Source of the DNA: Candidatus Aenigmatarchaeota archaeon
GTDB lineage: Archaea > Aenigmatarchaeota > Aenigmatarchaeia > GW2011-AR5
Assembly (NCBI GenBank): GCA_016202875.1
Contig: JACQNX010000012.1
Coordinates: 1 to 12,211 of the forward strand
Length of the DNA: 12,211 nucleotides
Direction of reading: 5' to 3'
The notes beneath the pieces are model-generated. The model was not told where the DNA came from. It saw only the letters and a program-made list of their open reading frames with translations, and did not search any database. Every line of letters begins with the position of its first letter. Position 1 is the first letter of the stretch. Below, piece by piece: positions 1-6,172 of this stretch. Both the position numbers and the translations under genes were made by a program.

Positions 1-11
1 CCTGCTATACT

Positions 12-52
12 GTATGTTCAGTATAAAATGTTCCAAAATCAACTGAACATAC
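12..52. promoter_or_regulatory. Inverted repeat around a TATA box upstream of adk (possible operator)
   Basis: An exact 11-bp inverted repeat is present: GTATGTTCAGT at 12-22 and ACTGAACATAC at 42-52, with a 19-nt spacer. The spacer opens with TATAAAA (22-28), a good archaeal TATA box, which would place transcription start near 50-54, at the right arm. A third TGTTC half-site lies at 29-33, between the arms. A repressor bound here would block both TATA recognition and start-site access. No T-run follows the right arm, so an ordinary terminator for an upstream gene is less likely. The regulator is unknown. Confidence 0.45.
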
Positions 53-82
53 TATTAGTCTTAAATATTGACGGCCCAGATA

Positions 83-125
83 GGCATTATAGTCGATGAT
101 TCGATAAAAGCATTATAAAGAGGAG
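83..125 (+). promoter_or_regulatory. Possible proximal adk promoter and ribosome binding site
   Basis: GCATTATAG at 83-91 would start transcription near 113 and give a roughly 20-nt leader. That leader contains GGAG at 122-125, eight bases before the adk ATG, a normal Shine-Dalgarno spacing for archaea. The TATAAAA box at 22-28 is an alternative that would give a leader of about 80 nt. Confidence 0.4.
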
Positions 126-133
126 ATGGAAAC

Positions 134-796
134 ATGAAATTCATATTCTTCGGACCGCCGGGCTGCGGCAAAGGAACGTACGCATCGCGCATCGCGCCTC
201 AGCTGGGCATTGTGCACATAGCAACAGGCGACATGTTCCGCGCAGAAGTTGCTGCAGGGACGAAGCTTGGCAAGCTGGCTGAGAAATGCATGAAAGCGGG
301 CAATCTTGTTCCTGACGACGTGACAATAAAGATGTTTAAGAAGCGGGTCAAGAAAAAAGATGCACAGAAAGGCTTTATTCTGGACGGCTTTCCTCGGACA
401 TTAGCACAGGCAAAAGAGCTTGACAATATGGCAAAAATTGATTTGGTAATCAATATTGAACTTTCCGAGGGCATCATACTTGAAAAAGCTCTTGCGCGCA
501 GAATCTGTGAAAAGTGCGGCAACATTTACAACATTGCTGATATCAACCGCAATGGAATAAAGATGCCTCCGTTGCTGCCGAAGAAGGAAGGCATCTGCGA
601 CAAGTGCGGCGGCTTTCTGGTGCAGAGAAAAGACGACAATGAGGAAACTATCAGGGACAGGCTAAACATATACCGCAGGCAGTCCGAGCCGTTAATAGAG
701 TTCTACAGGAAGAAGAAGCTTGTAAGAGACATAAAAGTTGTCGGGCCGCCTGAAGTCATGGTGCCGAAAATAATGGAGATTCTTAAGAAACGCTGA
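134..796 (+). CDS. adk: Adenylate kinase with zinc-binding LID
   Basis: This enzyme interconverts ATP + AMP and 2 ADP in the cytoplasm. The 220-residue protein has the standard long-form order. The P-loop GPPGCGKGT is at residues 7-15, the AMP-binding TGDMFR stretch near 31-36, and DGFPRT at 84-89. The LID domain holds two CxxC pairs, Cys125/Cys128 and Cys155/Cys158, which should bind zinc. An ETIRDRL arginine motif is near 171-177. Length and layout match bacterial-type Adk and differ from the short AdkA of methanogens and Sulfolobales. The chosen ATG gives a complete N-terminal beta strand before the P-loop and has GGAG eight bases upstream. It looks intact. The gene ends 80 bp before the sigma-like gene and is probably transcribed alone. 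Confidence 0.95.
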   Translation: MKFIFFGPPGCGKGTYASRIAPQLGIVHIATGDMFRAEVAAGTKLGKLAEKCMKAGNLVPDDVTIKMFKKRVKKKDAQKGFILDGFPRTLAQAKELDNMAKIDLVINIELSEGIILEKALARRICEKCGNIYNIADINRNGIKMPPLLPKKEGICDKCGGFLVQRKDDNEETIRDRLNIYRRQSEPLIEFYRKKKLVRDIKVVGPPEVMVPKIMEILKKR

Positions 797-797
797 A

Positions 798-833
798 AAC
801 ATTACGCAAGAATTACAAGAACGTTACAATGTT
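798..833 (+). repeat. Three direct repeats phased at 11 bp upstream of the sigma-like gene
   Basis: ATTAC begins at 801 and 812 and GTTAC at 823, exactly 11 bp apart. The outer two extend to AACATTAC (798-805) and AACGTTAC (820-827), which differ at one base. The array sits 19-48 bp upstream of the TTTTTAAG box of the next gene, where an archaeal activator or repressor would bind on one face of the helix. ACAATGTT also occurs twice, at 826-833 and 863-870, the second copy lying between the TATA-like box and the ATG. The spacing is read directly; a regulatory role is inferred. Confidence 0.4.
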
Positions 834-845
834 TGTTCTAATATG

Positions 846-853
846 TTTTTAAG
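846..853 (+). promoter_or_regulatory. TATA-like box of the sigma-like gene
   Basis: TTTTTAAG is centred about 27 bp before the ATG at 877. This is the spacing expected for a leaderless archaeal transcript. No Shine-Dalgarno sequence lies in front of the ATG. Confidence 0.45.
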
Positions 854-876
854 AAACCGCGCACAATGTTAAGGTT

Positions 877-2172
877 ATGGCAGCTGAACTCGCATATAGC
901 GAAATTGGATCAGAACTAGGGAAAGAACGGCTGCAGGCAGCCTATGAAAATTGCAGCATAGTTGGCATACTATCCGATCCACTATTAAGGCAAAAAATTT
1001 ACAGAACTGCATTTAGAATATTACGTAACGAAGCTGATGCCGAAGAAGCGTCACAAGAAACTTATTTGAATATATGGAGAGGTCTGCCAAATTTTAGAGG
1101 AGATTCAAAATTCAGTACATGGGTGAGTCGCATCACTGTAAATGCGGCTTTGGGATTTTTGAGGAAAAGGGGGAAAACGGAATCATATTCATTAGAGCAG
1201 ATGCGCGAAGACATGGAAGTTGATGTCACAGATGAAAGGGCTAATTCAGATAAGATTGTTGCAAATTCAGAGATCAGAGATAAAATAGCCTTAGCACCTT
1301 CACAGATGTCTCCCAAACAGGCAGAAGTAGTGCGACTACATGACTACGAAGGTTATACGATTGCTGAAATTGCACGGCGTCTTAAAATCCCCGCGGGAAC
1401 TGTAAAAAGCCGTTTGTTTTATGGACGCCAAGAATTTAGAGAATACGCACAGTGGACAGAAAATGAGTTGAATGATATTTTAATCGCAGATATTTCCACT
1501 ACACCAAGTCTCAATGTTGCCCGCGGCAAAAATGGCTATAATAATACTATTGTTGATCTTTCAACACAGCCACAATTAATAAGACATGAAAGAACGATAC
1601 GCCCGCAGCCTGAACATTACTTTAAACCGTCTTATTTAGACAGATCAAACATCGTTTTAGAATATCTGGTAGACAGACTTGCGGCAGAACTGGAAAGCCA
1701 ATTAAGCTGCGCTAAAACTCTTCTAAAAAAACCGAGCAAACAAAATGCTGCAAATGAAATATCCGACGATTTCATAAATTGGGAAGAAGTTATTTTGCAA
1801 GCACAACCTAATACAGAAGAAATGATAGAGGCATTTCAAGAATATGTTGCATGCGCTCGGAATGCAGAAAAAAGGCCAAATGTTGAAACTTTTGACATTC
1901 TTCACTCTCATTTTTGTGACCAAGTTCAAAAAATTCAGTTGAACTGGTGGGATTTTGCGAAACAAGATAGAGAAATGCGATTAGATGCTCTGAAAACACT
2001 TGCAGAAAAACAATTTGGTAGCTTATTTTCAGTGACAGGAGATCAGTTAGCAAAATATGTCTGGGAAAAGCAGCGTTTTCATAAAAAATACTATAATGGC
2101 TATAGAAAATCGCGCGTTAAAGCGGATCTTACTGATTTAAGACGCAAAGAATATGAAAAAGACTCATTCTAG
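877..2172 (+). CDS. ECF sigma-70-like protein with long unknown C-terminal domain
   Basis: Residues 36-100 match sigma-70 region 2 of the ECF class. They carry RNEADAEEASQETYLNIWRG (core-binding 2.1-2.2), then FRGDSKFSTWVSRITVNAAL and a basic FLRKR end (promoter melting and -10 contact). An acidic linker leads to region 4 at 134-190, a helix-turn-helix reading YTIAEIARRLKIPAGTVKSR. These are the only two domains an ECF sigma needs. Residues 191-431 form an extra domain of about 240 residues that I do not recognise. It is rich in aromatic and charged residues, looks mainly helical after residue 255 and ends strongly basic. The flanking aIF5B and TATA-type promoters are archaeal, so the expected bacterial core polymerase is absent. 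It may act as a DNA-binding regulator, contact archaeal polymerase, or serve a mobile element. No anti-sigma gene is adjacent. The gene looks more AT-rich than adk. The ATG is supported by a box 27 bp upstream. Confidence 0.85.
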   Translation: MAAELAYSEIGSELGKERLQAAYENCSIVGILSDPLLRQKIYRTAFRILRNEADAEEASQETYLNIWRGLPNFRGDSKFSTWVSRITVNAALGFLRKRGKTESYSLEQMREDMEVDVTDERANSDKIVANSEIRDKIALAPSQMSPKQAEVVRLHDYEGYTIAEIARRLKIPAGTVKSRLFYGRQEFREYAQWTENELNDILIADISTTPSLNVARGKNGYNNTIVDLSTQPQLIRHERTIRPQPEHYFKPSYLDRSNIVLEYLVDRLAAELESQLSCAKTLLKKPSKQNAANEISDDFINWEEVILQAQPNTEEMIEAFQEYVACARNAEKRPNVETFDILHSHFCDQVQKIQLNWWDFAKQDREMRLDALKTLAEKQFGSLFSVTGDQLAKYVWEKQRFHKKYYNGYRKSRVKADLTDLRRKEYEKDSF

Positions 2173-2181
2173 TTTGTTCCC

Positions 2182-2207
2182 TTTAAATACAACTTTCACT
2201 TAAATAG
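2182..2207 (+). promoter_or_regulatory. Two tandem TATA-like boxes upstream of infB
   Basis: TTTAAATAC (2182-2190) and CTTAAATAG (2199-2207) share TTAAATA, spaced 17 bp apart. The nearer box would start transcription around 2230 and leave a leader of about 20 nt, which contains the GGGTG ribosome binding site of infB. Either box could be used. Confidence 0.4.
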
Positions 2208-2241
2208 TTAATTGCGATATGGTAGACGTGAATTTTCTTAT

Positions 2242-2246
2242 GGGTG
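2242..2246 (+). promoter_or_regulatory. GGGTG ribosome binding site fixing the infB start
   Basis: GGGTG ends six bases before the ATG at 2253. Its GGTG pairs with the archaeal 16S 3' end. The in-frame GTG at 2244 lies inside this site, so it is more likely part of the binding site than a start codon. Confidence 0.5.
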
Positions 2247-2252
2247 TTGAAC

Positions 2253-3998
2253 ATGCTGCGCCAGCCTATAATAGCTGTACTTGGACATGTGGACTCTGGG
2301 AAGACAAGCCTACTCGACAGAATAAGACAGACAGCTGTGGCCAGCAAAGAGGCTGGCGGAATCACGCAAGCAATAGGCACAACTGAAATTCCTGCTTCTA
2401 TTCTTAAGGAAATCTGCGACGATGTGCTAAGAAAATTCATGTTTGAAATTAAAATTCCAGGATTACTATTCATCGACACTCCGGGTCACGAGGCATTCAC
2501 GAGCCTGCGTCGCAGGGGAGGCTCAATCGCAGATCTTGCAATTCTCGTGGTGGATATCATCGAAGGCCTTATGCCCCAGACTATTGAGAGCATCGAAATC
2601 CTAAAATCCACAAAGACGCCTTTTGCTGTTGCAATAAATAAAATAGACAGAATAAATGGCTGGAAGATGATAGATCCGGATTTCGTGGACAATTATGGTC
2701 ACCAAAGCGATGATGTGCAGCGGGAGTTTGAAGAAAAGTTCTATAGCGTAGTTCGACAGTTCTCTGATAGAGGACTAGAGGTCGAGAGATTTGACCGTAT
2801 TCAGAACTTCACAAAAACCATTGCCGCTGTTCCTGTATCTGCAAAAACAGGCGAAGGAATTTCTGATCTTCTAACAATTCTCATGGGTCTGGCACAACAG
2901 TTTCTTACTGACCAACTGGAAACGAGAGAAAAATCTGCAGGCATGATTCTTGAGGTGAGAGACTTTATCGGCTTGGGGAAGACCATTGATGTTATCATCT
3001 ACAATGGCACAGTAAGGAAGAACGACTATCTGGTCATAGGGGGAAAAACGCCGCAGATCTCAAAAATAAGGACGCTGCTCCTGCCAGAAGCGCTGAGGGA
3101 CATGAGAACGGAGAAAAAATTCCGCAGCGTTGAAGAGGTGAATGCAGCCGCGGGCGTGAAGATATCTGCGCCTGGGCTGGATGAAGTGATAGCAGGCTCT
3201 CCCATAAGAACTGCAAAAACCTTTGAGGAAGCAGAGCAGCTTCTGGAAGAGCTGGAAAAGGAGAAAGAGGAGACAGAAATTCACAGGGAACAGGAAGGCG
3301 TTATACTGAAAGCGGACACTGTCGGAAGCCTGGAGGCGCTGATACACATATTCGGCAATTATCCCGTAAAAGAAGCCAGCATAGGTAACATAACAAAAAA
3401 AGATGTCATAAAAGCCGAGGCAAACCAGAACAACATCTACAAGATCGTAATAGGGTTCAATGCGCATACCGCTGAAGAGGCTGATGTGCTGGCAGGAGAC
3501 AAGAACATAAAGATCATGACATCCGACGTCATTTACAGGCTGATCGAGGATTACACAAAATGGCAGGAAGAGGAAAAGGAAAGCATAAAGAAAAAGGAAA
3601 TAGAGGGGCTTCCACGGCCAGGGAAAATCAAGCTCCTGCCAGGATGCACCTTCCGCGCAAGCAACCCTGCTATTGTCGGATGCGAGGTTGTGGGCGGATT
3701 GCTAAGGGCTGGTTCTTCTTTAATGAAAGATGGAAAATCTGTCGGAGAAATAAAACAGATACAGTCACAGGGCCAGAACATAGAGGATGCGAAGAATGGC
3801 GAAAAGATCGCTGTCTCTATCATTGGTCCTACTGTAGGCAGGCAGATAGATGAGAGCGATGTTTTGTTTACAGATATCAGCAGCGAGGACTACAAGAAGC
3901 TGAAGAAGAACGACCAGTTCCTGACAGGCACGGAGAAACAGGCCCTGCAGGAGATTTTTGAGATAAAGAGGAAGACTAATCCGAGATATGGGCTGTAA
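2253..3998 (+). CDS. infB: Translation initiation factor aIF5B (eIF5B/IF2 family GTPase)
   Basis: This GTPase promotes ribosomal subunit joining and initiator tRNA placement. Counting from ATG 2253, the G domain has GHVDSGKT at 11-18, the switch-I threonine in GGITQAIG at 35-42, DTPGHE at 75-80, NKID at 129-132 and SAKTGEG at 196-202. A beta-barrel domain, an alpha/beta domain III and a C-terminal barrel follow. The end (FEIKRKTNPRYG) matches the archaeal/eukaryotic branch. The protein has 581 residues, close to the usual archaeal length of about 600, and lacks the long N-terminal extensions of bacterial IF2 and eIF5B. I see no intein. ORF reading is also open from GTG 2244 (three residues longer), but GGGTG six bases before ATG 2253 favours the ATG. 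The stop is 38 bp before the dCTP deaminase-like gene, which has its own promoter. Confidence 0.95.
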   Translation: MLRQPIIAVLGHVDSGKTSLLDRIRQTAVASKEAGGITQAIGTTEIPASILKEICDDVLRKFMFEIKIPGLLFIDTPGHEAFTSLRRRGGSIADLAILVVDIIEGLMPQTIESIEILKSTKTPFAVAINKIDRINGWKMIDPDFVDNYGHQSDDVQREFEEKFYSVVRQFSDRGLEVERFDRIQNFTKTIAAVPVSAKTGEGISDLLTILMGLAQQFLTDQLETREKSAGMILEVRDFIGLGKTIDVIIYNGTVRKNDYLVIGGKTPQISKIRTLLLPEALRDMRTEKKFRSVEEVNAAAGVKISAPGLDEVIAGSPIRTAKTFEEAEQLLEELEKEKEETEIHREQEGVILKADTVGSLEALIHIFGNYPVKEASIGNITKKDVIKAEANQNNIYKIVIGFNAHTAEEADVLAGDKNIKIMTSDVIYRLIEDYTKWQEEEKESIKKKEIEGLPRPGKIKLLPGCTFRASNPAIVGCEVVGGLLRAGSSLMKDGKSVGEIKQIQSQGQNIEDAKNGEKIAVSIIGPTVGRQIDESDVLFTDISSEDYKKLKKNDQFLTGTEKQALQEIFEIKRKTNPRYGL

Positions 3999-4006
3999 GC
4001 TTGCTA

Positions 4007-4014
4007 TCTTAAAT
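4007..4014 (+). promoter_or_regulatory. TATA-like box of the dCTP deaminase-like gene
   Basis: TCTTAAAT is centred about 26 bp before the ATG at 4037, consistent with a leaderless transcript. A T5 run at 4016-4020, just behind it, could also help end infB transcription. Confidence 0.45.
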
Positions 4015-4036
4015 CTTTTTCTGAAAAAGCAGAGGT

Positions 4037-5098
4037 ATGCTTTCTGACAGAGGAATAAGACAAGCAATAAAAGAAGGAACACTCAGCATTGAACCATTTA
4101 ATCCCTATCCCAGGGATCAGAAAACTCCGAATTTGGGTACCTGCTCGTATAATTTGCACAACCAAGCGTTTTTTAGGGTAAAAAGGAGGGACAAAACCTG
4201 GCATGATAGCATTACAATTGCAGAGGTTCATAGAGAAATTACAGAAACTGGAATAGATAAATTTATTTCTAAAAAATGCGCAAAGTACGATGGCGCATTT
4301 GTTCCCGAACAAGTTTATGTTAGCGTAAGTGAAGAAAGAGTAAGAAGTGAGTTGCAAATAGAAGTCACTACTCGAAGTAGCGCGGCACGAAAAGGTATTG
4401 AAGTGATGCCGATAAATCTAAGGCGCTGCGAAGGTGCCGGTGATCTTGTTTACTCTTTAATCAGAACATTTCATACAACATGCGAAACTCCAGAAAGCAG
4501 GAGTTTGTGCCAGCTACTTATCAATTCCGAAGGAGAAGTTCTAAAATTTGAGGAAATAGAAAACCTATTAGTGCAAAAAAAGCTTCGCATAAAAACGGAT
4601 AGATATTCAAGTTTAGAAATACCTTATCACCCTATCATGTCTCATATCGAACCATTTGGAGACAGAGGCGTTGTACTTTATCTGGGACGAGAATTGAAAG
4701 TGTATAATGGAAAACCCTTTCATATTGATAATGATGATTTGGCATGCTTTAAAATTGTAGAGTTGAACGAGCCATTTTCTTGTCTTGCTAATCAATTTTA
4801 TCTTGGTCACACGGACGAAGAAATAAAAATGCCTAGAAACTATGCGGGCATGCTAAGAAAAGTGTATGGAAAATTTTTCCCGCATGATATTCATCCAAGA
4901 GCCCCCTTGATTGCAAATGGCTCAGAAGGTCATCAGGTTTTTGAATTTTTGTTTCCTAGTCCAGTTGCGCTATGGTATCAAATGCCAATATCTGGTCTAG
5001 AAATTTTGCCCCTGCGCCCAGAGCCTTTAAGAACCTATAAAGGAAAATATTTAGGCCAGCAGGGTGCACAGACTAGTTTGTTTCATCAAGAACATTAA
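4037..5098 (+). CDS. Long dCTP deaminase-like protein (two-lobed dUTPase superfamily)
   Basis: Standard Dcd enzymes have about 190 residues and turn dCTP into dUTP, feeding dTMP synthesis. This protein has 353, the size of the longer family with two dUTPase-like lobes (the Pfam 2'-deoxycytidine 5'-triphosphate deaminase type). Lobe one starts MLSDRGIRQAIKEGTLSIEP, like the Dcd N terminus, with a SYNL strand at 37-40 and TTRSSAARKGIEV at 111-123, equivalent to the Dcd RSSLAR loop. Lobe two has GMLRKVYGKF near 271-280, HQVFEF at 299-304 aligning with the strand that carries the Dcd catalytic glutamate (here Glu303), and an ending of YLGQQGAQ. Known hallmarks are thus divided between the lobes. 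It could be a deaminase, a dUTPase or a bifunctional enzyme. Base composition is more AT-rich than in adk. Its last 26 bases overlap a HicB-like remnant on the other strand. Confidence 0.75.
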   Translation: MLSDRGIRQAIKEGTLSIEPFNPYPRDQKTPNLGTCSYNLHNQAFFRVKRRDKTWHDSITIAEVHREITETGIDKFISKKCAKYDGAFVPEQVYVSVSEERVRSELQIEVTTRSSAARKGIEVMPINLRRCEGAGDLVYSLIRTFHTTCETPESRSLCQLLINSEGEVLKFEEIENLLVQKKLRIKTDRYSSLEIPYHPIMSHIEPFGDRGVVLYLGRELKVYNGKPFHIDNDDLACFKIVELNEPFSCLANQFYLGHTDEEIKMPRNYAGMLRKVYGKFFPHDIHPRAPLIANGSEGHQVFEFLFPSPVALWYQMPISGLEILPLRPEPLRTYKGKYLGQQGAQTSLFHQEH

Positions 5099-5201
5099 AG
5101 CTATTTTTTATAGAGCCGGAAATTTTCTTAAGCCTCGGCACCTTCGGCACGTACATATCCTCTTCTTTGTGCAAAACTGCTGTGAATGTTTTGGTTTTCA
5201 T
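5073..5201 (-). pseudogene. HicB-like antitoxin remnant (42 codons)
   Basis: The minus strand encodes a 42-residue reading frame whose first 22 residues, MKTKTFTAVLHKEEDMYVPK onward, closely resemble the N-terminal beta strands of HicB/UPF0150 antitoxins (typically FTAVLHKEEDMYVA..CPE). After residue 22 the likeness stops: the usual VSQGxTxEEA helix is missing, and the frame ends TAG inside the tail of the dCTP deaminase-like gene. Family members normally need 65 or more residues. No HicA toxin is adjacent. I read it as a gene cut short by recombination next to the dCTP deaminase-like gene. A TATA-like box lies 27 bp upstream, so it could still be transcribed. A genuine microprotein is the alternative. 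Confidence 0.5.
5104..5109 (+). terminator. T6 run after the dCTP deaminase-like gene
   Basis: Six thymidines begin six bases after the stop codon. Archaeal polymerase can terminate at such runs without a hairpin, and none is visible here. Confidence 0.35.
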
Positions 5202-5222
5202 ACCTATCATTCATCACAGAGA

Positions 5223-5232
5223 GTTTTAATTC
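5223..5232. promoter_or_regulatory. Shared bidirectional TATA-like box
   Basis: GTTTTAATTC is centred at 5227.5. That is about 27 bp from the GNAT ATG (5255) going right and about 27 bp from the HicB-like ATG (ending at 5201) going left, where it reads GAATTAAAAC. One AT-rich element could therefore serve two divergent leaderless transcripts. Confidence 0.45.
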
Positions 5233-5254
5233 TTTTCTAAGAAATCATAGATAA

Positions 5255-5758
5255 ATGCAAGATATCACGTTCAGGCAGGCAGAAGAAAAAGACTTTGACA
5301 GAATTCACGAAATTGCGCTCAAAGGTTGGCTTTTTGCATACAATTATCTTCCAAAAGAGGCGCTTAAAAATTTAGTTTCTGATTACTATTCTAAGGAAAA
5401 TTTGAAAAGTTCCTTGAGAAAAGTGAAACATGGCACTGATCTGTTTATTGTGGCGGCCGACAAAAATAAAGTTGCAGGATTCTGCCATGTTGGCGTGAAA
5501 AATTCTGAAGGAGAAATATACAGACTATATATAGACTTAAGCTTTATTGGAAAAGGGATAGGAAAGCGGCTTTTGCTCAAAGGAGAGCTATTTCTGCGAG
5601 AGAAAGGATGCAAAAAGTGTCTGACCTTTGTAAACAAGTTCAATAAACTTGGGGCGGATTTTTACATACGTAATGGCTATGTTCACATTCCAGAACTGGA
5701 CAAGGAAGATGAATTCAAGAATGGGAAGGTTCTGTGGTGTGTGGAAAAAAGACTATAA
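5255..5758 (+). CDS. GNAT-family N-acetyltransferase
   Basis: The 167-residue protein begins with the usual GNAT strand and helix (ITFRQAEEKDFDRIHEIA). It has the central strands FIVAADKNKVAGFCHVG at 64-80 and a motif A ending LYIDLSFIGKGIGKRLL at 91-107, where GKGIGKR is the pyrophosphate-binding loop for acetyl-CoA. ADFYIRNGY at 134-142 is the typical motif B region. It should transfer an acetyl group to an amine; the substrate cannot be read from sequence. Proteins of this layout are often annotated as amino-acid or ribosomal-protein acetyltransferases. The start is supported by an AT box 27 bp upstream. The stop abuts, with no gap, the stop of the convergent deoxyribosyltransferase-like gene, so the two transcripts must overlap at their 3' ends. 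Confidence 0.85.
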   Translation: MQDITFRQAEEKDFDRIHEIALKGWLFAYNYLPKEALKNLVSDYYSKENLKSSLRKVKHGTDLFIVAADKNKVAGFCHVGVKNSEGEIYRLYIDLSFIGKGIGKRLLLKGELFLREKGCKKCLTFVNKFNKLGADFYIRNGYVHIPELDKEDEFKNGKVLWCVEKRL

Positions 5759-6172
5759 TCAAAAATTCTTCTTGATGAACTCTTCTATGTCTTCCATGCT
5801 TGAATAAGACACAACAGTGCAGTTGGGATGCGTGTTGCCCTTTGCTAGAAGCGATATTTTCCTGTCGCTGCTTTTGGCGTAAAACAGCAGCACCTTTTTC
5901 CCAAGGCTGAGAGCCCAGGCAGCCTCATAGCCCACTCCAAAAGAGGCGTTTGAAACCTCGGCAATGAGCATGTCGCACTGAGTCACCCATTTTATGTCCC
6001 GGCTGAAAACTTCCTCGGCTGGGATCGCCCTGTCGATTTGGTAAACATTTTCGAGAATGACGTGCCTGGAAAGAACCTCGTGCCCGAGGCTTTCAAGCAG
6101 CGCGACGATCTTCTTTGCATGCTCCAGAAAAGCGCGGTCCCCAACTATGGTGAAGGCAAAGTATATCTTCAT
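5759..6172 (-). CDS. DNPH1/nucleoside 2-deoxyribosyltransferase-like protein A
   Basis: This 137-residue protein belongs to the nucleoside 2-deoxyribosyltransferase superfamily and most resembles DNPH1 (Rcl), which hydrolyses 2'-deoxynucleoside 5'-monophosphates to base and deoxyribose phosphate. It starts MKIYFAFTIVGDRAF, matching the substrate-loop strand (YFxxSIRGGR in DNPH1). It continues with SRDIKWVTQCDMLIAEVS at 57-74 and SFGVGYE at 77-83. By family comparison, Glu83 is the nucleophile and Asp67 and Ser77 line the active site. The length fits the family (about 140-170). It is the last gene of the minus-strand operon. Its ATG overlaps the stop of paralogue B as ATGA, and GGGTG lies seven bases upstream, so translation is probably coupled. 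A defence role is possible but nothing local proves one. Confidence 0.75.
   Translation of the reverse strand: MKIYFAFTIVGDRAFLEHAKKIVALLESLGHEVLSRHVILENVYQIDRAIPAEEVFSRDIKWVTQCDMLIAEVSNASFGVGYEAAWALSLGKKVLLFYAKSSDRKISLLAKGNTHPNCTVVSYSSMEDIEEFIKKNF

Noticed and set aside
112..120. ATTATAAAG as the adk TATA box
   Set aside because: It would start transcription at about 140, after the adk ATG at 134. Boxes further left fit better.
818..839. AGAAC (818-822) and GTTCT (835-839) as a regulatory palindrome
   Set aside because: Five-base arms 12 apart are expected by chance, and they do not extend.
877..2172. Reading the whole window as bacterial because of the sigma factor and long-form adenylate kinase
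   Set aside because: aIF5B lacks the bacterial IF2 layout, the regulator is TrmB-like, thymidylate synthase carries an MtrA-like domain, and starts follow archaeal TATA spacing. Chimerism of only the sigma segment cannot be excluded without read coverage.
3560..3853. Plus-strand frame of 97 codons inside infB
   Set aside because: It lies wholly within the conserved C-terminal half of aIF5B in another frame and has a low-complexity basic composition, so it is a shadow frame.
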